Positions 23,276 to 35,100 of a stretch of 64,000 nucleotides of DNA are shown here, piece by piece. Both the position numbers and the translations under genes were made by a program. Below the pieces are notes generated by a model, which was not told where the DNA came from, did no database searches, and saw nothing but the letters and a program-made list of their open reading frames with translations. The stretch lies in contig NC_134401.1 of assembly GCF_050003625.1 (NCBI RefSeq), positions 66,909,629 through 66,973,628 of the forward strand, given 5' to 3'. This DNA is from Haematobia irritans. Lineage: Eukaryota; Arthropoda; Insecta; Diptera; Muscidae. Every line of letters begins with the position of its first letter. Within the stretch, counting starts at the first letter, position 1.

Positions 23276-24040
23276 TGTGTAAATATAACCATAGCGATAG
23301 GCGGTATGCGAACACTTATATACATGTATTTCTTATGGGAAGCCCAAAATCCGCGACGGAATACCGTGACGGCTAGCGGCGTGTCCTAAATTAAAACTTA
23401 TTCTAACTCCTTGGCGAAAACTGGTATAGTGTTGCCATCGCTTATCAATTTTTTAACTCACCACTAGGAATTGCTGTTGCCTGGACACGTGTAGATTATT
23501 TTTTCTTGAAATAACTCAACAAATAACAAGCCATTGTATGTTTTTATTCAACTTCATTGTTTAATATTGTCAAAGTGTGCTATATTGACAACAAAAACGC
23601 TAGGAAACGTGAAAAAGGGAATTATTCGCCGTCAAGCTTATTGTATTTGCCGTTGCGGCAAAAATGTTTCGCCTACCGCCTATCGCTATGGTTATATTTA
23701 CACACTTATGGCGTTTTCTTTTCTTGTAAAAAATGCACACTTTTTTTTGCATTTTGCCCGGAAAATGTACTCTTTAGGTTCTTTTCTAAAAAAACAGGCA
23801 AAAGTGCGAAAAGGCTTCGAATTCTGTTGTGAAAATAGCGCCACGCATAGAGGCAAATTACGGGCATTTTCAGCACTGCCAACAAACGAGAGTGCTGCGA
23901 TTGCCCTGTTTCCTTCTTTGAATTCTTTTCTGCCCGCTGAAATGATAGCGTTTTTTTAGGTTTCTGGTAACATTTTAAAAATGCGCATTCTGTACAGACA
24001 AAATGAAGTCAAAGCACTTTTTTCAGAAAAGAAAACACCA
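23276..24040. mobile_element. 765-bp composite fold-back insertion, TTAG duplicated
   Basis: Against the sister LTR (CTTCTTTAGCCTTCC, about 54711) this is a clean insertion, with TTAG at 23272-23275 and 24041-24044. It is composite. The left part (23276-23704) is bounded by a perfect 31-bp inverted repeat starting TGTGTAAATATAACC. The right part (about 23705-24040) has its own inverted ends TGGCGTTTTCTTTTCT and AGAAAAGAAAACACCA and a diverged relative at 18575-18806. One reading is an element with a TTAG duplication into whose left border a second element inserted. No transposase is visible. Confidence 0.7.
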
Positions 24041-25190
24041 TTAGCCTTCCATATTTAATAATGTAACACCAATATTATTTCTTTTCAAACAACATTATAA
24101 ACATATTCTTATTATCCTTTTTCTCTCTTTCAGATAAATTGGAATCATGAACTTGGAACAGATTAACAAAGGCACGAATGTACAATTATTCTCCAATAAA
24201 AATAAACAATTCATAAAAGATAAGTATCTAATCACAACAATTTAAATTCATAAACAAATAATGTTCAAATTCTTTCATAGACAGCTCGATCATTCGCATC
24301 CGCAAATATTTTGTCAGGACCTCACGAATTCCTTTCCTCGGTCTAATGTCTTTCCGTCCGTCCGTCTAGATCACTTAAGTATCAGTAACGTCAAAATATT
24401 ACTTCCGTAAATAAAACATACAACTTATGTAGCTCATGTTTCACAGTTTTTAGTGTTTTTACGAGGACAAACATTAAGTCCGGCAAAAGTGGACCCACAT
24501 TTCCAGTCCTATTAACTCTAACTTAGTCCTAGGCATAAACACTACTTATAATGCCCAAATCAGGCGCAACAAAACAAATCCGCGCTAATGAATACCCCCT
24601 TTTACTAACACACGACACTGGCATATATCGAAACTTTAATGGATATTTTTATTTTATTTGCAGAAGTTCCTGTCTATATCTGTCCGTCAGTCTAAGTCAA
24701 ACAAATGTACAAGTATTTAAAGTATGACAACATACGAAACAGAGGTACCTGAGGCGCTGTGGGTTGACCAGCGCTAATTACAACCAATATGCCATAGGAT
24801 CATAATCCACATTGAAGACGACAAGCTATGCAGCAGCCAAAATCAGTAAAATTCTTGGAGATCAGCAAATATTCGCAAGCTGGGAAAGTTTGGAGTCGAT
24901 GTCAAACGTAATATGGCAGTGGAGGTGGACAACCGCAGGCAAGTAGTTTTTACTCAATGTTCTTTTTATGACTTATAATTTTATTTATTTATTGATTAAT
25001 TTCACTAATACTGATTTTTTCTTTTCTTTCTTTTCAGGTTTTAGCAATATTTAGCCTTTTAAGCGTATATTAAGCATGTACATTAAGAACTTTTGCTTGA
25101 CTTTCAGTTAAAATGATTCATTTGTAACAAATCACAATTTGCTTCAACATTAAACTTTGTAATATTGTTTCATAGTTTATTTCTTGCTAA

Positions 25191-25434
25191 AGGTAAGTAC
25201 TATGTTCGCTTTTCGCGTTGAAAATTTCGTGGTTACTTTATTAAAACAGTTCAATATAAAGCAGACAAATCAACACAATTGATGCGTGGTTTCTTGTTCC
25301 TCTAGATTTCGGCAAGACTTTACAGGAATAAGTTTGTTTTCATTTATAATTTTGATTATTTAAGGAAAAGTAATCGCGAAAATAAAGTGGTTTTCAACTC
25401 GAAAACCGAACATAGTACCTACCTTAATACGCTT
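25191..25434. mobile_element. 244-bp TAA-type MITE, with empty site in the sister LTR
   Basis: Ends AGGTAAGTACTATGTTCG and CGAACATAGTACCTACCT are inverted repeats with one mismatch. TAA flanks both sides. The sister LTR at about 57888 reads TTGCTAATACGCTTCC with a single TAA and no insert, which proves the insertion and the 3-bp duplication. A 3-bp TAA fits PIF/Harbinger-type MITEs. No coding capacity. Confidence 0.9.
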
Positions 25435-25830
25435 CCAAACAAAGCTGTTTTATATTATTGTTTATATATAATTGTTTGTGTTTATATCTTTGCTCATATT
25501 ATTATGTAGATAAATTTATTCAATAAAATGCAAGCAACAATCACAATTTTTTCTATCTTTTTTTTTTGTCGCACCAACCACTCTTCTCAGCATCCAAACT
25601 CGGAATAATCTGACGCTTCAAAATCCAAAAACCTCCATCATTGACGCTGCATTCGCCATCATCCTCTCCACTTCCCAGCCATCGCGAAATTTGATTCCAA
25701 TCCCCAACAAAAAAATATGTTTGTTTTTGCCAGGGATGGATAACTATATTTATCATACGCCCCCTTCTCTCCACAAATAGGTGGCGCTAAAATTCATAAA
25801 CATGAAAACAATATTCGGCCGCACATGACA

Positions 25831-26199
25831 AACCTAACCATCCTTTGAACATCACTGTCAGAGGATGGGAGGGAAAACAGTGCGCTCAACCAAAGAAAAA
25901 AAAATCAAAAAAAAAACTGTATTCATCTATTTCCACTACGATACCTACTAAAAGAGCTAAATCCGTCTCCCACCGACACAAATTCACTAATTCCACTCGT
26001 ACTGCCCTTAAGAACTCAATTTAAAAAAAATATATATACCCGATTATACTATCATGCATATACGAAATCTGAACGCCCCACTGATAACGTTACGATACGT
26101 TGCAAAGTAACGAACCACTTTGAGTAATCGATCATGAATGAACTGTCATCGATACTCATCGCTCGTGAATGAATCGATACTCATTCATAACAAGTGTAA
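25831..26199. other. no gene; AT-rich
   Basis: Flank of the solo LTR. Contains ATCGATACTCATTC-like repeats near 26130-26190 but nothing that I can name. Confidence 0.4.
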
Positions 26200-26492
26200 A
26201 GGGCACCTTATACGGTCGGATAAACCCTGCGACCCAACACATTGCGGCGACAAATCCGCTAGTATAAGGTCGTGTTCGTGTGTGGGGGACGTGTTGGCAT
26301 AAAACGTGTTGGCACAAATCTTAACGTGTAAGGGGATGTTCGCCAAACATTAGCATTATTATTTATGCTTATTCTTATTTCTTCATGTTGTTATCATAAT
26401 TGTTCGTGTAGTGTGAGGGTAAAACTTGAACGAACACACAACAAATAGGCGAACCTCTGTCGTAGTGTATATCCGACCGTCTAAGGTCCGCT
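26200..26492. mobile_element. 293-bp TAA-type MITE
   Basis: Ends AGGGCACCTTATACGGTCGG and CCGACCGTCTAAGGTCCGCT are inverted repeats with a few mismatches, continuing to GGATA / TATCC. TAA is present on both sides (26197-26199 and 26493-26495). The interior is relatively GC-rich with GTGTTGG and GTTCGTGTG words. The minus-strand frame at 26383-26652 runs across its border and is not a gene. Confidence 0.75.
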
Positions 26493-26776
26493 TAACGCGC
26501 GATTGACAGCAGCAGACATCCCAGGTAAGTAGAGTGTAAAAATAAAATAAAAAGTGAGAAATTAAATAACAAATCAAACAAGACAAAGTGAAATTTATAA
26601 TTGAAAAAAAAAAAAAAAACAAAATTAATACAATAAATAGTTCTAACCCCAAAAAAAAACTATCAAAAACGCGGGAAGCTATGCTCGGTATGTGTGTGTG
26701 CGTGAGTGATATTGGAAAATACGGTTGAAACTAATAATGTGACACAAAGTGACCTAAGTGCAAATAAGAGAAAAAC

Positions 26777-27311
26777 AAGTATATACGGCCGTAAGTTCGG
26801 CCAGGCCGAATATTATGTACCCTCCTCCATGGATTGCGTAGAAACTTCTACGAAAGACTGTCATCCACAAATTTCAACTCACTCGGATGAAATTTGCTCC
26901 TCCAAGAGGCTCCAAAACCAAATCTCGGGATCGGTTTATATGGGGGCTATAAATGATTATGGACTGATATGGACCACTTTTGGCATGGTTGTTAAATATC
27001 ATATACTACCATCACGTACCAAATTTCAACCAGATCGGATGAATTTTGCTTCTGCAAAAGGCACCGGAGGTCAAATCTGGCGATTGGTTTATATATAATT
27101 ATGGACTGATAGGAACCAATTCCTGCATGGTTGTTGGATACCATATACTAACATCATGTACCAAATTTCAACCGAATGGAAAGAATTTTGCTCTTCCAAG
27201 ATGCTCCGGAGGTCAAATCTGGGGATCGGTTTATATGGGGCCTATATATAATTATGGACCGATATCGACCAATTTTTGCATGGGTGTTGAGGCCATATAT
27301 TAACATCACGT
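26777..27311 (+). repeat. 153-bp tandem array, tract 3 (about 3 units)
   Basis: The tract starts at AGTATATACGGCCGTAAGTT with the GC-rich inverted motif CGGCCAGGCCG, followed by units containing GATCGGTTTATATGGGG. The landmark TCGGTTTA recurs at 26931 and 27084 (153 bp) and at 27226 (142 bp after loss of 11 bp). The plus strand is open across the units and gives a repeated peptide with SVYMGAI. These frames belong to the repeat and are not independent genes. The tract ends where the LINE fragment begins. Confidence 0.85.
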
Positions 27312-28868
27312 AAACAACCTTCTGGTTTCCCTAGAAAAAGAAAGGATAAAAGTGGTGGCATACGCAGATGATGTGGCTCTAGCAGTCAGGGGAAAATTTG
27401 CATCCACAATGAGAGATATCATACAGAGATATCATACAGAGAGCTCTCCGGATGACTGACAATTGGGCGAAAGATAATGGTCTTGGGGTAAATCCAAATA
27501 TGGTGTTGTAGTCTGTTGGCCGGCACTTCAGAAACCGAATTGTTTAGGTAAAGTTCAGCGTATGGCGAGCTTATGTATCTCAGGCGCATTTAGTAATACA
27601 GGAACAGACTCCCTTAATGTCATGCTACATCTATTGCCTTTAGACATTTTGGCCAAACTGTCAGCTGCAACAACGGCTGTGCGGTTGCGCTGTGGTGGAA
27701 AAAATGTACGGTCATAGTTCGGTCCTCAAAGTAATGCCAGATGTGCCGAACGTAGTGGATTACACCCTGGCAAAACCACTTTTCGACAAAAAGTTTGAAA
27801 CTCTAATTCCCAACAGTGAGGCGTGGTGTACACAGACCCCGGGGAATAAACGATATATAGATTTCTATACTGATGGCTCCAAATTGAATGGACAAGTGGG
27901 GTTCGGTGTATATTCCAAAGATCTGGAAATTCGAATAGCGAAAAGATTACCTAATCACTGTAGTGTTTTTCAGGCTGAAATATTGGCAATAAGAGAGGTG
28001 GTGAATTGGCTGAGAAGTAATGTTCCAACAAATATTGGCATTAATATATACTCAGACAGTCAACCTGCAATAAAATCTTGGACTCTGTGTTCCTTAACTC
28101 GAAAACGGCCATAGACTGCCCCAAATCTCTCAACGAGATGGCTGAGCAGTACAATATTCACCTAATATGGGTGCCTGGCCATAGGAACATACCGGGGAAC
28201 TGCGAAGCAGATGTGTTAGCAAGGCTAGGAACTACCTTACATATTTCAGGGGAAGTAGAATCTGTTGGTATGCCTCTGGCCACCTGCAAGCTCTTACTGC
28301 GTGAGAAGGCTGTTATGATGGCCAATATTCGATGGGAGAATTGCAAGGGTTGTAACGACACCAAGCAAATATGGCCCCATTTAAACTTAAACCGCACACT
28401 AGATATGCTAGTGTTCTCAAGGCGTCAGATAGCACTCCTGCTATAACGGGTCGCTGCCTGATAGCGAATTTGCAAAAGACTATAGGTGCGAAGTATAATG
28501 ACTATTGTATAAGCTGTCATGATGTGGAGGAAAAGGAATCAATTAAACACCTCTTGTGTGAGTGTCCTGCTTTTTGTGTAAGGCGTAAGCGAATTTTAGG
28601 AGCATATAGCTTTAGATTACTGGCTGACCTGAAAAACGTTAACTTAAGCAGTTTGTTAATGTTTTTGGAGCAATCTGGTTGGTTCCACAAAAGTAAATAA
28701 TAGAGAAGGTTCCGTGGTTAAGACTAGAAGTGACCATATGTAATAGGTACTTTTAGTTAAATGTGGTATCACAATGGACTGAATAGTCTAAGTGAGCCTG
28801 ACATTTAATCGGGCTGCCACTTTAACCTAACCTAACCTAACCTAACCATATATATATATATATATATA
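27312..28868 (+). pseudogene. RNase H LINE copy 3 (LOA-like), 5'-truncated and internally deleted
   Basis: The copy starts inside the reverse transcriptase just before the catalytic motif AYADDVALAV (about 27360). A small duplication (ATCATACAGAG) and then a deletion joins GLGVNP to YGVVV, removing the thumb. The RNase H domain follows (27830-28250) with TDGSK, FQAEILAI, YSDSQPA and WVPGHRNIPGNCEAD, broken by a frameshift near 28078. A C-terminal Cys/His cluster (CISCHDVEEKESIKHLLCEC) is at 28507-28568. The 3' end is GGGCTGCCACTTTAACC followed by CCTAA units (28823-28847) and a TA repeat. At least three frame breaks; the copy cannot move by itself. At 28497 it preserves the uninterrupted site into which a mariner inserted in the copy at 37190-42496. 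Confidence 0.9.
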
Positions 28869-28869
28869 C

Positions 28870-30661
28870 AAGAAAAATACACCAAAGGAAAAATTTATTT
28901 TAACAATTTATGACAAAACCAAAAAATTTCTAAAAAACAATAAAGACATTGTAATAATACAAGCAGACAAGGGAAATAAGACAGTTGCGATGTACAGAAC
29001 CGAATATAGTAAAAAAATAGAAGCTCTGTTAGACGATAAAAATACATACCGAGTTGTGAGAGCTGATCCCACTGCGAAATTGCTCAAAACAAATAACTCC
29101 ATAGTTGCAGAACTACACAAAAATAACATTATAGATAATTGGCAAAAAAGAAATTTACATTGCTCTGCTGCCACAGCACCACGGATATATGGCCTCCCAA
29201 AGGTACATAAAGAAAATATGCCTCTTCGTCCTATAGTATCGTCCATAAGTGTTCCGTGTTATAATATGTCAAAATATATTGGGAGCATTTTAAAACATAT
29301 TGTTTCAACAAAATACAATATTAAAAACTCTACGCAGCTAAAACACAATTTAAAGGAAGTGAAGATAGAGAGAAACGAAATAATAATATCTTTGGATGTA
29401 ATCTCTTTATTCACAAATATTCCAGTGCATACAGCGGTACAAATTATAATGAAACAATGGGAGAAAATAAAGCTAAAAAACTAAAATCTCGAGATCTACT
29501 TTCCTAAGGATTCTAAATTTCTGCCTACTAGAAAACAACTATTTCATGTATGACAACAAAATCTATAATCAAATTTTCGGAATGCCAATGGGAAATCCCT
29601 TATCACCTATAATAGCAGACATAGTATTGGACAACTTACTTGACAACGCACTAGCAGATCTACAAATTAAGGACATAAATATCAAATACATAACAAAATA
29701 TGTAGATGATATTTTAGCAATAATACATAAGGACGACGCTGAAACTATATTAAATACATTCAACCAATACCATCCGAAAATTCAGTTCACCATTGAAAAA
29801 GAAAAGGATAATAAAATTGCATATTTGGACACAAAATTACACAACATAGACGGGAACATAAAATTCGACTGGTACGCTAAAGAAATATCAACCGGGAGAA
29901 TTATGAATTATAACGCCACACAACCTAGATCCCAAATATTAAACACAGCTAAAAACTTAATATATAGAATATTGACCCTAAGTGACGAAAATTATCATAA
30001 CAAAAATATAGGGGAAATCCATAAGATATTAACTAATAACAGTTTTCCAAGGTCAATTATTGTACATTTAATAAAGGAAACCAAAAGAAAAATAAGCAAA
30101 GATACATATGATTTTACAATAAAGAACAACAATGACCAAAATGATAACAATGAACGGATTTTTCACGGTGTAAAATACATCCCTGGATTAATTGACAACG
30201 CGAACTTGAGAGAAACAGTATCAACAAAAAACATATGTTTTGCTTTCAAGCCACACAATACATTAAGCGCCGTTTTCACAAAAGTAAAGACACCAATACA
30301 AAAAGAGCAACAACATGACGTGGTATACGAAATCAGCTGCAAAGGTAGTGATAAAGAGAAATGTGATCGCATATACATTGGAACTACGAAGAGAGCACTG
30401 GAGACAAGAATTGGAGAGCATAAAGCGGATATAGAAAAACGAAAAGAAAGAACAGCATTATCACAACACATAAAGAACACTGGACACACAGCTGATTTTG
30501 AAAACTACAGAATACTTGACAAAGAGAAAAGAGAGAAAAAACGAATGACAATTGAAAGCTTAAGAATACAACAAAATATAAGACGAACAATGAACTTAAA
30601 AGAAGATACTGACAACATAAGTGCTGCTTACAGTGTTGCAATCCTGAAACCCCGGCTGTGA
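28870..30661 (+). pseudogene. Penelope-like element: reverse transcriptase with GIY-YIG endonuclease
   Basis: The frame is open from 28870, before the first ATG at 28990, with the early motif QADKGNKTV and then YGLPKVHK, RPIVSS and SLDVISLFTNIPV. Near 29470-29485, in an A-rich run, the frame shifts and continues through FGMPMGNPLSPIIADI and the catalytic YVDD (about 29699-29710) to the end at 30661. The last third carries a GIY-YIG nuclease: VVYEI and YIG about 14 residues apart, followed by an Arg in ETRIGEHK and a late Glu (TIESLR). RT followed by GIY-YIG is diagnostic of Penelope elements. The copy is 5'-truncated, starting next to a TA repeat right after the LINE tail. One frameshift is the only break I see, so it is fairly young. 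Confidence 0.92.
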
Positions 30662-30812
30662 TATTAGTTTTAATTTATGTTTTATGTTGTTTTATATGTT
30701 TCGTGTATACTGTAATTCAATGTAACTTAAGTTAAAACAATATTGTAAGTGGATATGTTTATGGTGTTTGTAAATGTACAAAATTATAACGTGTTTTTAT
30801 TTAATAGACGAA

Positions 30813-30855
30813 TTCCCCTGAAGAAGACAACAAACAATTGTCGAAACGTTGGGAA
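30813..30855 (+). ncRNA. hammerhead-ribozyme-like motif of the Penelope element
   Basis: Reading 5' to 3': stem I strand TTCCC, core CTGAAGA (30818-30824), an extra A, stem II GACAA / TTGTC with a 7-base loop, core GAA (30843-30845), a 2-bp stem III AC/GT with no loop, T at the cleavage position (30850), then GGGAA closing stem I. All invariant core positions of a type I hammerhead are present. Penelope-like elements are known to carry minimal hammerheads with very short, palindromic stem III, and this lies 150 bp downstream of the Penelope stop codon. The extra A beside stem II and the weak stem III mean activity is unproven. Confidence 0.6.
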
Positions 30856-30879
30856 AAATGCAATAAAGTCTTTTTATTT

Positions 30880-31132
30880 GCGGAAAATAACCTTAGGTCT
30901 GATAGCTTAAACATATGGTAAAATTCTAAATCTAAAAAAACGGACCAAAATAATAAATCAAAAAAAATATTAGTTTATTTGAATTATTGAGTTTAACGTC
31001 AGTTGGAAAAAATATCAGATTGAGAAAACTATTAATTTTGAAGTTAATTTTACAAAATAAATAAATTTGAAGATTTACTCTCAAGAATAGTTACTTTTAT
31101 TTCCAACATTCTTCAAAATTAATAACATTGAA
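30880..31132 (+). other. BEL 5' leader, possible LTR remnant
   Basis: The block AAAAAATATTAGTTTATTTG at about 30964 is also present downstream of the BEL pol gene at about 36573, the only sequence I can find shared between the two sides. Beyond it the flanks diverge. Either short, strongly diverged LTR parts remain or this is the leader of an element whose 5' LTR is truncated. Confidence 0.4.
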
Positions 31133-32167
31133 ATGTTTCGTACGCCTCCGGTTGAGACTAGTAAAGAGATAACGTCAACTGAAAATCATGGCGAACTCAG
31201 TATCGATAAAAAGCCAGAAAACTCAAGACAATCTCTAGTTGGGATGAAGGATGGAAACAAATTGTGTTCATGTGAGAAGTGTGAAGCGGAAGACAACGAA
31301 GACATGGTGCAATGTGACAAATGTGATAAATGGTACCACTTCAAATGTGTTGGAGTAACCGCTTCCATTGAAAATCACGATTGGGAATGTGCCAAATGTT
31401 TAAAGATACCTGCAAAGCCAGAATCAATTCGTTCAGCAGTATCGTCAAAACAACGCATTATAAATCTAGAATTACAGCGCCTTGAGGAGGAAAAAGCTTT
31501 GGAGACCCGTTTTTTGAATAGAAAATATGAAATACTGGCTAAGTCTGAAATCGATGGTGGAAGTGTCCGTAGCCATGCAATTTCTCGTACGAAGCAGTGG
31601 CTCGAAAAAATTGAAAACTTCTCTGTGGATAGTGAAAAAATAACAAAGGTAGACAACTGGTCGAAACCATTGGAAAGCGATCAACGAGAGCTTTACACAC
31701 TGACAAATGGTCACATTGCTGCGCGTAAAGCATTGTCGACTGATCTCCCTACTTTTAGTGGGAAACCGGAAGAATGGCCATTATTTTACAGTGCCTTTGT
31801 GGAAAGTACGAAGCTATGTGGATATTCAAATTCGGAGAACCTCTTGCGGTTGCAGAAATCTTTGAAGGGAAAAGCTCTTGAGGCAGTAAGTTCCCATATT
31901 ATGTTACCGCAAAATGTACCTGAAGTAATTCGTACATTGAAACTTTTATTTGGTCGCCCTGAAATAATAATGAATACACTTCTTCAAAAACTTCGTATGG
32001 AATGTGCACCAAAATCAGATAATTTAGATAGTCTCATTAATTACGCTATATCAGTGCGAAATATTTGTTCCACTCTTGAAGCATCTGGGCTAGAAAGTCA
32101 TAAAAACAATCCCATGTTACTACAAGAATTAGTAGGTAAGTTGCCTTCGCAAATAAAACTGAATTGA
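31133..32167 (+). CDS. BEL/Pao Gag region with N-terminal PHD finger
   Basis: A 344-codon frame ends in TGA but the same frame continues into the pol region. Residues 47-89 form a PHD-type zinc finger with spacing C-x2-C-x10-C-x2-C-x4-H-x2-C-x13-C-x2-C and the usual Trp two residues before the last pair. A basic coiled-coil-like segment (about 100-140) follows, then a region (about 195-340, starting LPTFSGKPEEWPLFYSAF) typical of the BEL/Pao Gag family (DUF1759). The ATG is the first in frame after the leader. The PHD finger may bind histone tails and guide integration, but that is inference. The TGA at 32165-32167 most simply replaces a Trp codon (TGG). Confidence 0.88.
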   Translation: MFRTPPVETSKEITSTENHGELSIDKKPENSRQSLVGMKDGNKLCSCEKCEAEDNEDMVQCDKCDKWYHFKCVGVTASIENHDWECAKCLKIPAKPESIRSAVSSKQRIINLELQRLEEEKALETRFLNRKYEILAKSEIDGGSVRSHAISRTKQWLEKIENFSVDSEKITKVDNWSKPLESDQRELYTLTNGHIAARKALSTDLPTFSGKPEEWPLFYSAFVESTKLCGYSNSENLLRLQKSLKGKALEAVSSHIMLPQNVPEVIRTLKLLFGRPEIIMNTLLQKLRMECAPKSDNLDSLINYAISVRNICSTLEASGLESHKNNPMLLQELVGKLPSQIKLN

Positions 32168-35100
32168 GCTCTTTATATCTCGCATGATAATGCCGATATA
32201 TCTAAGTTTTCGAAATGGTTGTTCGATATCGCTGAGGCAGTTGCTAAAGTAAATCCAATGCAAACAATGAACAAAGCTGGCAGTAATATACATATTCACG
32301 AAAAAGAACCCACAAAGTGCGATGAGACCCCATGCATTATCTGTGGCAAGAATCATACGATCGAAAAGTGTACCACATTTTTAGAGATGAAATTATCTGA
32401 CCGATGGGATAAGGTACACCAACTTAAATTATGTCGATTGTGTCTTCATAAGCATGGATACTATCGTTGCTCGGATAATAAATGTCCATATGAAGGCTGT
32501 AATGCCAGGCATCATAAATTACTTCACAAGTGCATTTCTTTTCCTACGGTTACAACCCATTCAAATTCAACAATCGAAAACAAGACTTACTTTAAAATTG
32601 TACCTGTTATATTGCACAATAAAGACACGTCCGTGAAGATTTTTGCCTTTTTAGATGACGGTTCCAACGCAACATTGCTACAAAGAGATATTTGCGATCA
32701 ACTGGGTTTAGAGGGCGAAGCCAAAAATTTATGTTTAAAATGGACTTCAGAAACAAGCCGTGTAGAGGAAGATTCTCTACAAGTCGATGTCTTCATATCG
32801 GGATGCAAAGAAATGTCTAAAAAATATGAACTGTCTAATGTAAGGACCGTTAAAAATCTCTCCTTACCAATGCAGAATGTACTAAAACAGGTTCTGGAAT
32901 CTTACCCTTATTTAAGAAATATACCTATAACTACTTATAGCAATGCGTCTCCGAAAATCTTGATCGGCCTAAATAATAGCTATGTTTGCAACTCTTTGAA
33001 GACGATTGAAGGAAACAGAAATGAACCAAGCGTAACAAAGACAAGGTTGGGATGGGTTATTCACGGTGGTAATGAGGTAAGCATGGAAAAAACAGTTGGT
33101 TTCCACAATAAAGAATATTGTCATTGTGATGATGAAATTGAGAAATTACAAAGAGTGGTTTCCGAATACATGTCTTTGGAAAATGTCGGCTGTAAATATG
33201 AACTGGTTTCCGAAGAAGAAAAGCGTGCTATACAAATTTTAGAAAAAACCACTCATCTTGTAGGTCGTAAATTTGAAACCGGCTTGCTTTGGAAAGAAAA
33301 TATACCTGTTGTTCCTGATAGTTTTTCAATGGCAATGAAACGACTTCAGTGTCTCGAAAAAAAGGCAAGTCTTGAACATATACAAATTATTACTCAACAG
33401 ATAGATGATTTGGTGAAAAAAGGGTACGCTCGGAAAGTAGGTAAAACCGAGGTTCTAGAAGGCGTTACATGGTACCTTCCAATATTTACGGTAACTAACC
33501 CGAATAAACCAGGGAAAATTCGATTAGTATGGGATGCAGCAGCAAAAGTAAACAATACTTCTTTGAATTCTATGTTACTTAAAGGACCTGATTTGGTGAC
33601 TCCTTTATTAACTGTTCTGCATGGCTTTCGAATTGGAAAAATTGCAATTTCAGGAGACATAAAAGAAATGTTTCATCAGGTTCTAATTCGTAAAGAGGAT
33701 CAAGGCGCTCAAAGATTTTTATGGCGAAATGCTGAAAACAGGAACCCTGATATATATGTTATGCAAGTTATGACTTTCGGAGCGGCATGTTCTCCAAGTT
33801 CTGCCCAATATGTTAAGAATACGAATGCTATGGATTTCAGAGTCCATTTCCCAAGAGCCGTTGATTCTATTTTGAACCACAACTACGTCGACGACCTATT
33901 GGATAGTGCAAGTAACGAAAGTGAAGCAATATCTCTGGCAAAGGAAGTATCATTTATACATGGAGAAGGTGGTTTTTTCATAAGAAACTGGAAGTCAAAC
34001 TCTAAGTTTGTTCTAGAAAATCTAGGTGAATTAGAAGAAAAAAATCATGATGTACCAATCGCCAATAGTATGATTGAAATGACTATAGAAAAAGTGTTAG
34101 GTATGTGGTGGTCCACATCGGATGATTGTTTTACATATAATTTGCAAATGAACCGAGTCAATCAAGCAATTCTAACTGGGATTAAACGACCCACCAAAAG
34201 GGATATGTTAAGAACATTAATGTCCATATTTGATCCATTAGGGTTCCTTTCAGCGTACGTAGTTTTTTTGAAAATATTGCTGCAGGAGGTATGGAGAACT
34301 ACTGATGGGTGGACGGATGAGGTAAACGATGTGGTATATAACAAGTGGAGACGTTGGCTCGAATCACTTCCAGATATTGAAAATGTCAAGATCCCTCGTT
34401 GGCACTCAATAACGCCACAAAGTTCAGTTCAGTTACACGTTTTCGTGGATGCCAGTGAGCAAGCTTATGCAGCGGTGGCATATTATCGTGTGATAACTCA
34501 AAACAAAGTTACCGTTTCCTTGGTAAGTGCGAAGGTAAAAGTTGCTCCTAAACAGCCATTATCTATTCCACGCTTGGAGCTAATGGCAGCAGTGTTGGGA
34601 GTTCGTCTCGCAAATTCTATCTGTGATGTGCCGAACATGAAACTCGAAATGCGTTGTTTCTGGTCTGACTCACTCACAGTATTAAGTTGGCTTAATGCAG
34701 ATCCAAAAAAATACAAACAATTTGTCATGCACCGTATTGGAGAAGTACTGGAAAACTCTAAACCGTTTGAATGGAGATATATACCTACGAAAAATAATGT
34801 TGCAGATGATGAAACAAAATGGAGCAATAATTACAAATTTGACATGAAACATCGTTGGTTTAGAGGTCCACCTTTTCTATATATGGATGAACTCAGTTGG
34901 CCTACGAAATTACATAAATTTAAGAATACTTCGGAAGAACTTCGACCCCACATCAATTTGATGCATATAAATGTCGCAGATAATAAAATAATTGAATTTG
35001 AAAGATTTTCTACTTGGAAAAGACTCACTTTAACAGTGGTATATGTGCTCAAATTCATACACAAGTTAAAAATGAAGATGCTTAAATCAAGAAACATTGA

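Larger units (their letters stand above)
22993..25830 (-). mobile_element. solo LTR of the Gypsy element (about 1.8 kb plus two insertions)
   Basis: The segment begins TGTCACAGCCC and ends CACATGACA, so each strand reads TGT...ACA, as LTRs do. It is collinear with the 5' LTR at 53450-58245. No Gypsy internal sequence or primer-binding site lies on either side, so it is a solo LTR, oriented minus by comparison with the full element. It was later hit by a 765-bp insertion at 23276 (TTAG duplicated) and a 244-bp MITE at 25191 (TAA duplicated). The net LTR is about 1.82 kb, long for Gypsy. Frames at 23534-23959 and 25553-25774 lie inside it or its insertions and are not believed to be genes. No clear target duplication is left. 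Confidence 0.8.

Noticed and set aside
23534..23959. 141-codon plus-strand frame
   Set aside because: It lies across the border of the LTR insertion 23276-24040 and uses repeat sequence with inverted arms; no domain is visible.
25553..25774. 73-codon minus-strand frame also present at 57959-58189
   Set aside because: Conserved only because both lie in the two LTR copies; the end of the peptide differs and there is no domain.
28848..28868. TA microsatellite as a target-site clue for Penelope
   Set aside because: The run sits between two truncated elements and could belong to either tail; it does not reveal a target duplication.
32219..32221. Separate start of BEL pol
   Set aside because: The codon is TTG inside a continuing Gag-Pol frame; there is no ATG, so a separate start is not supported.
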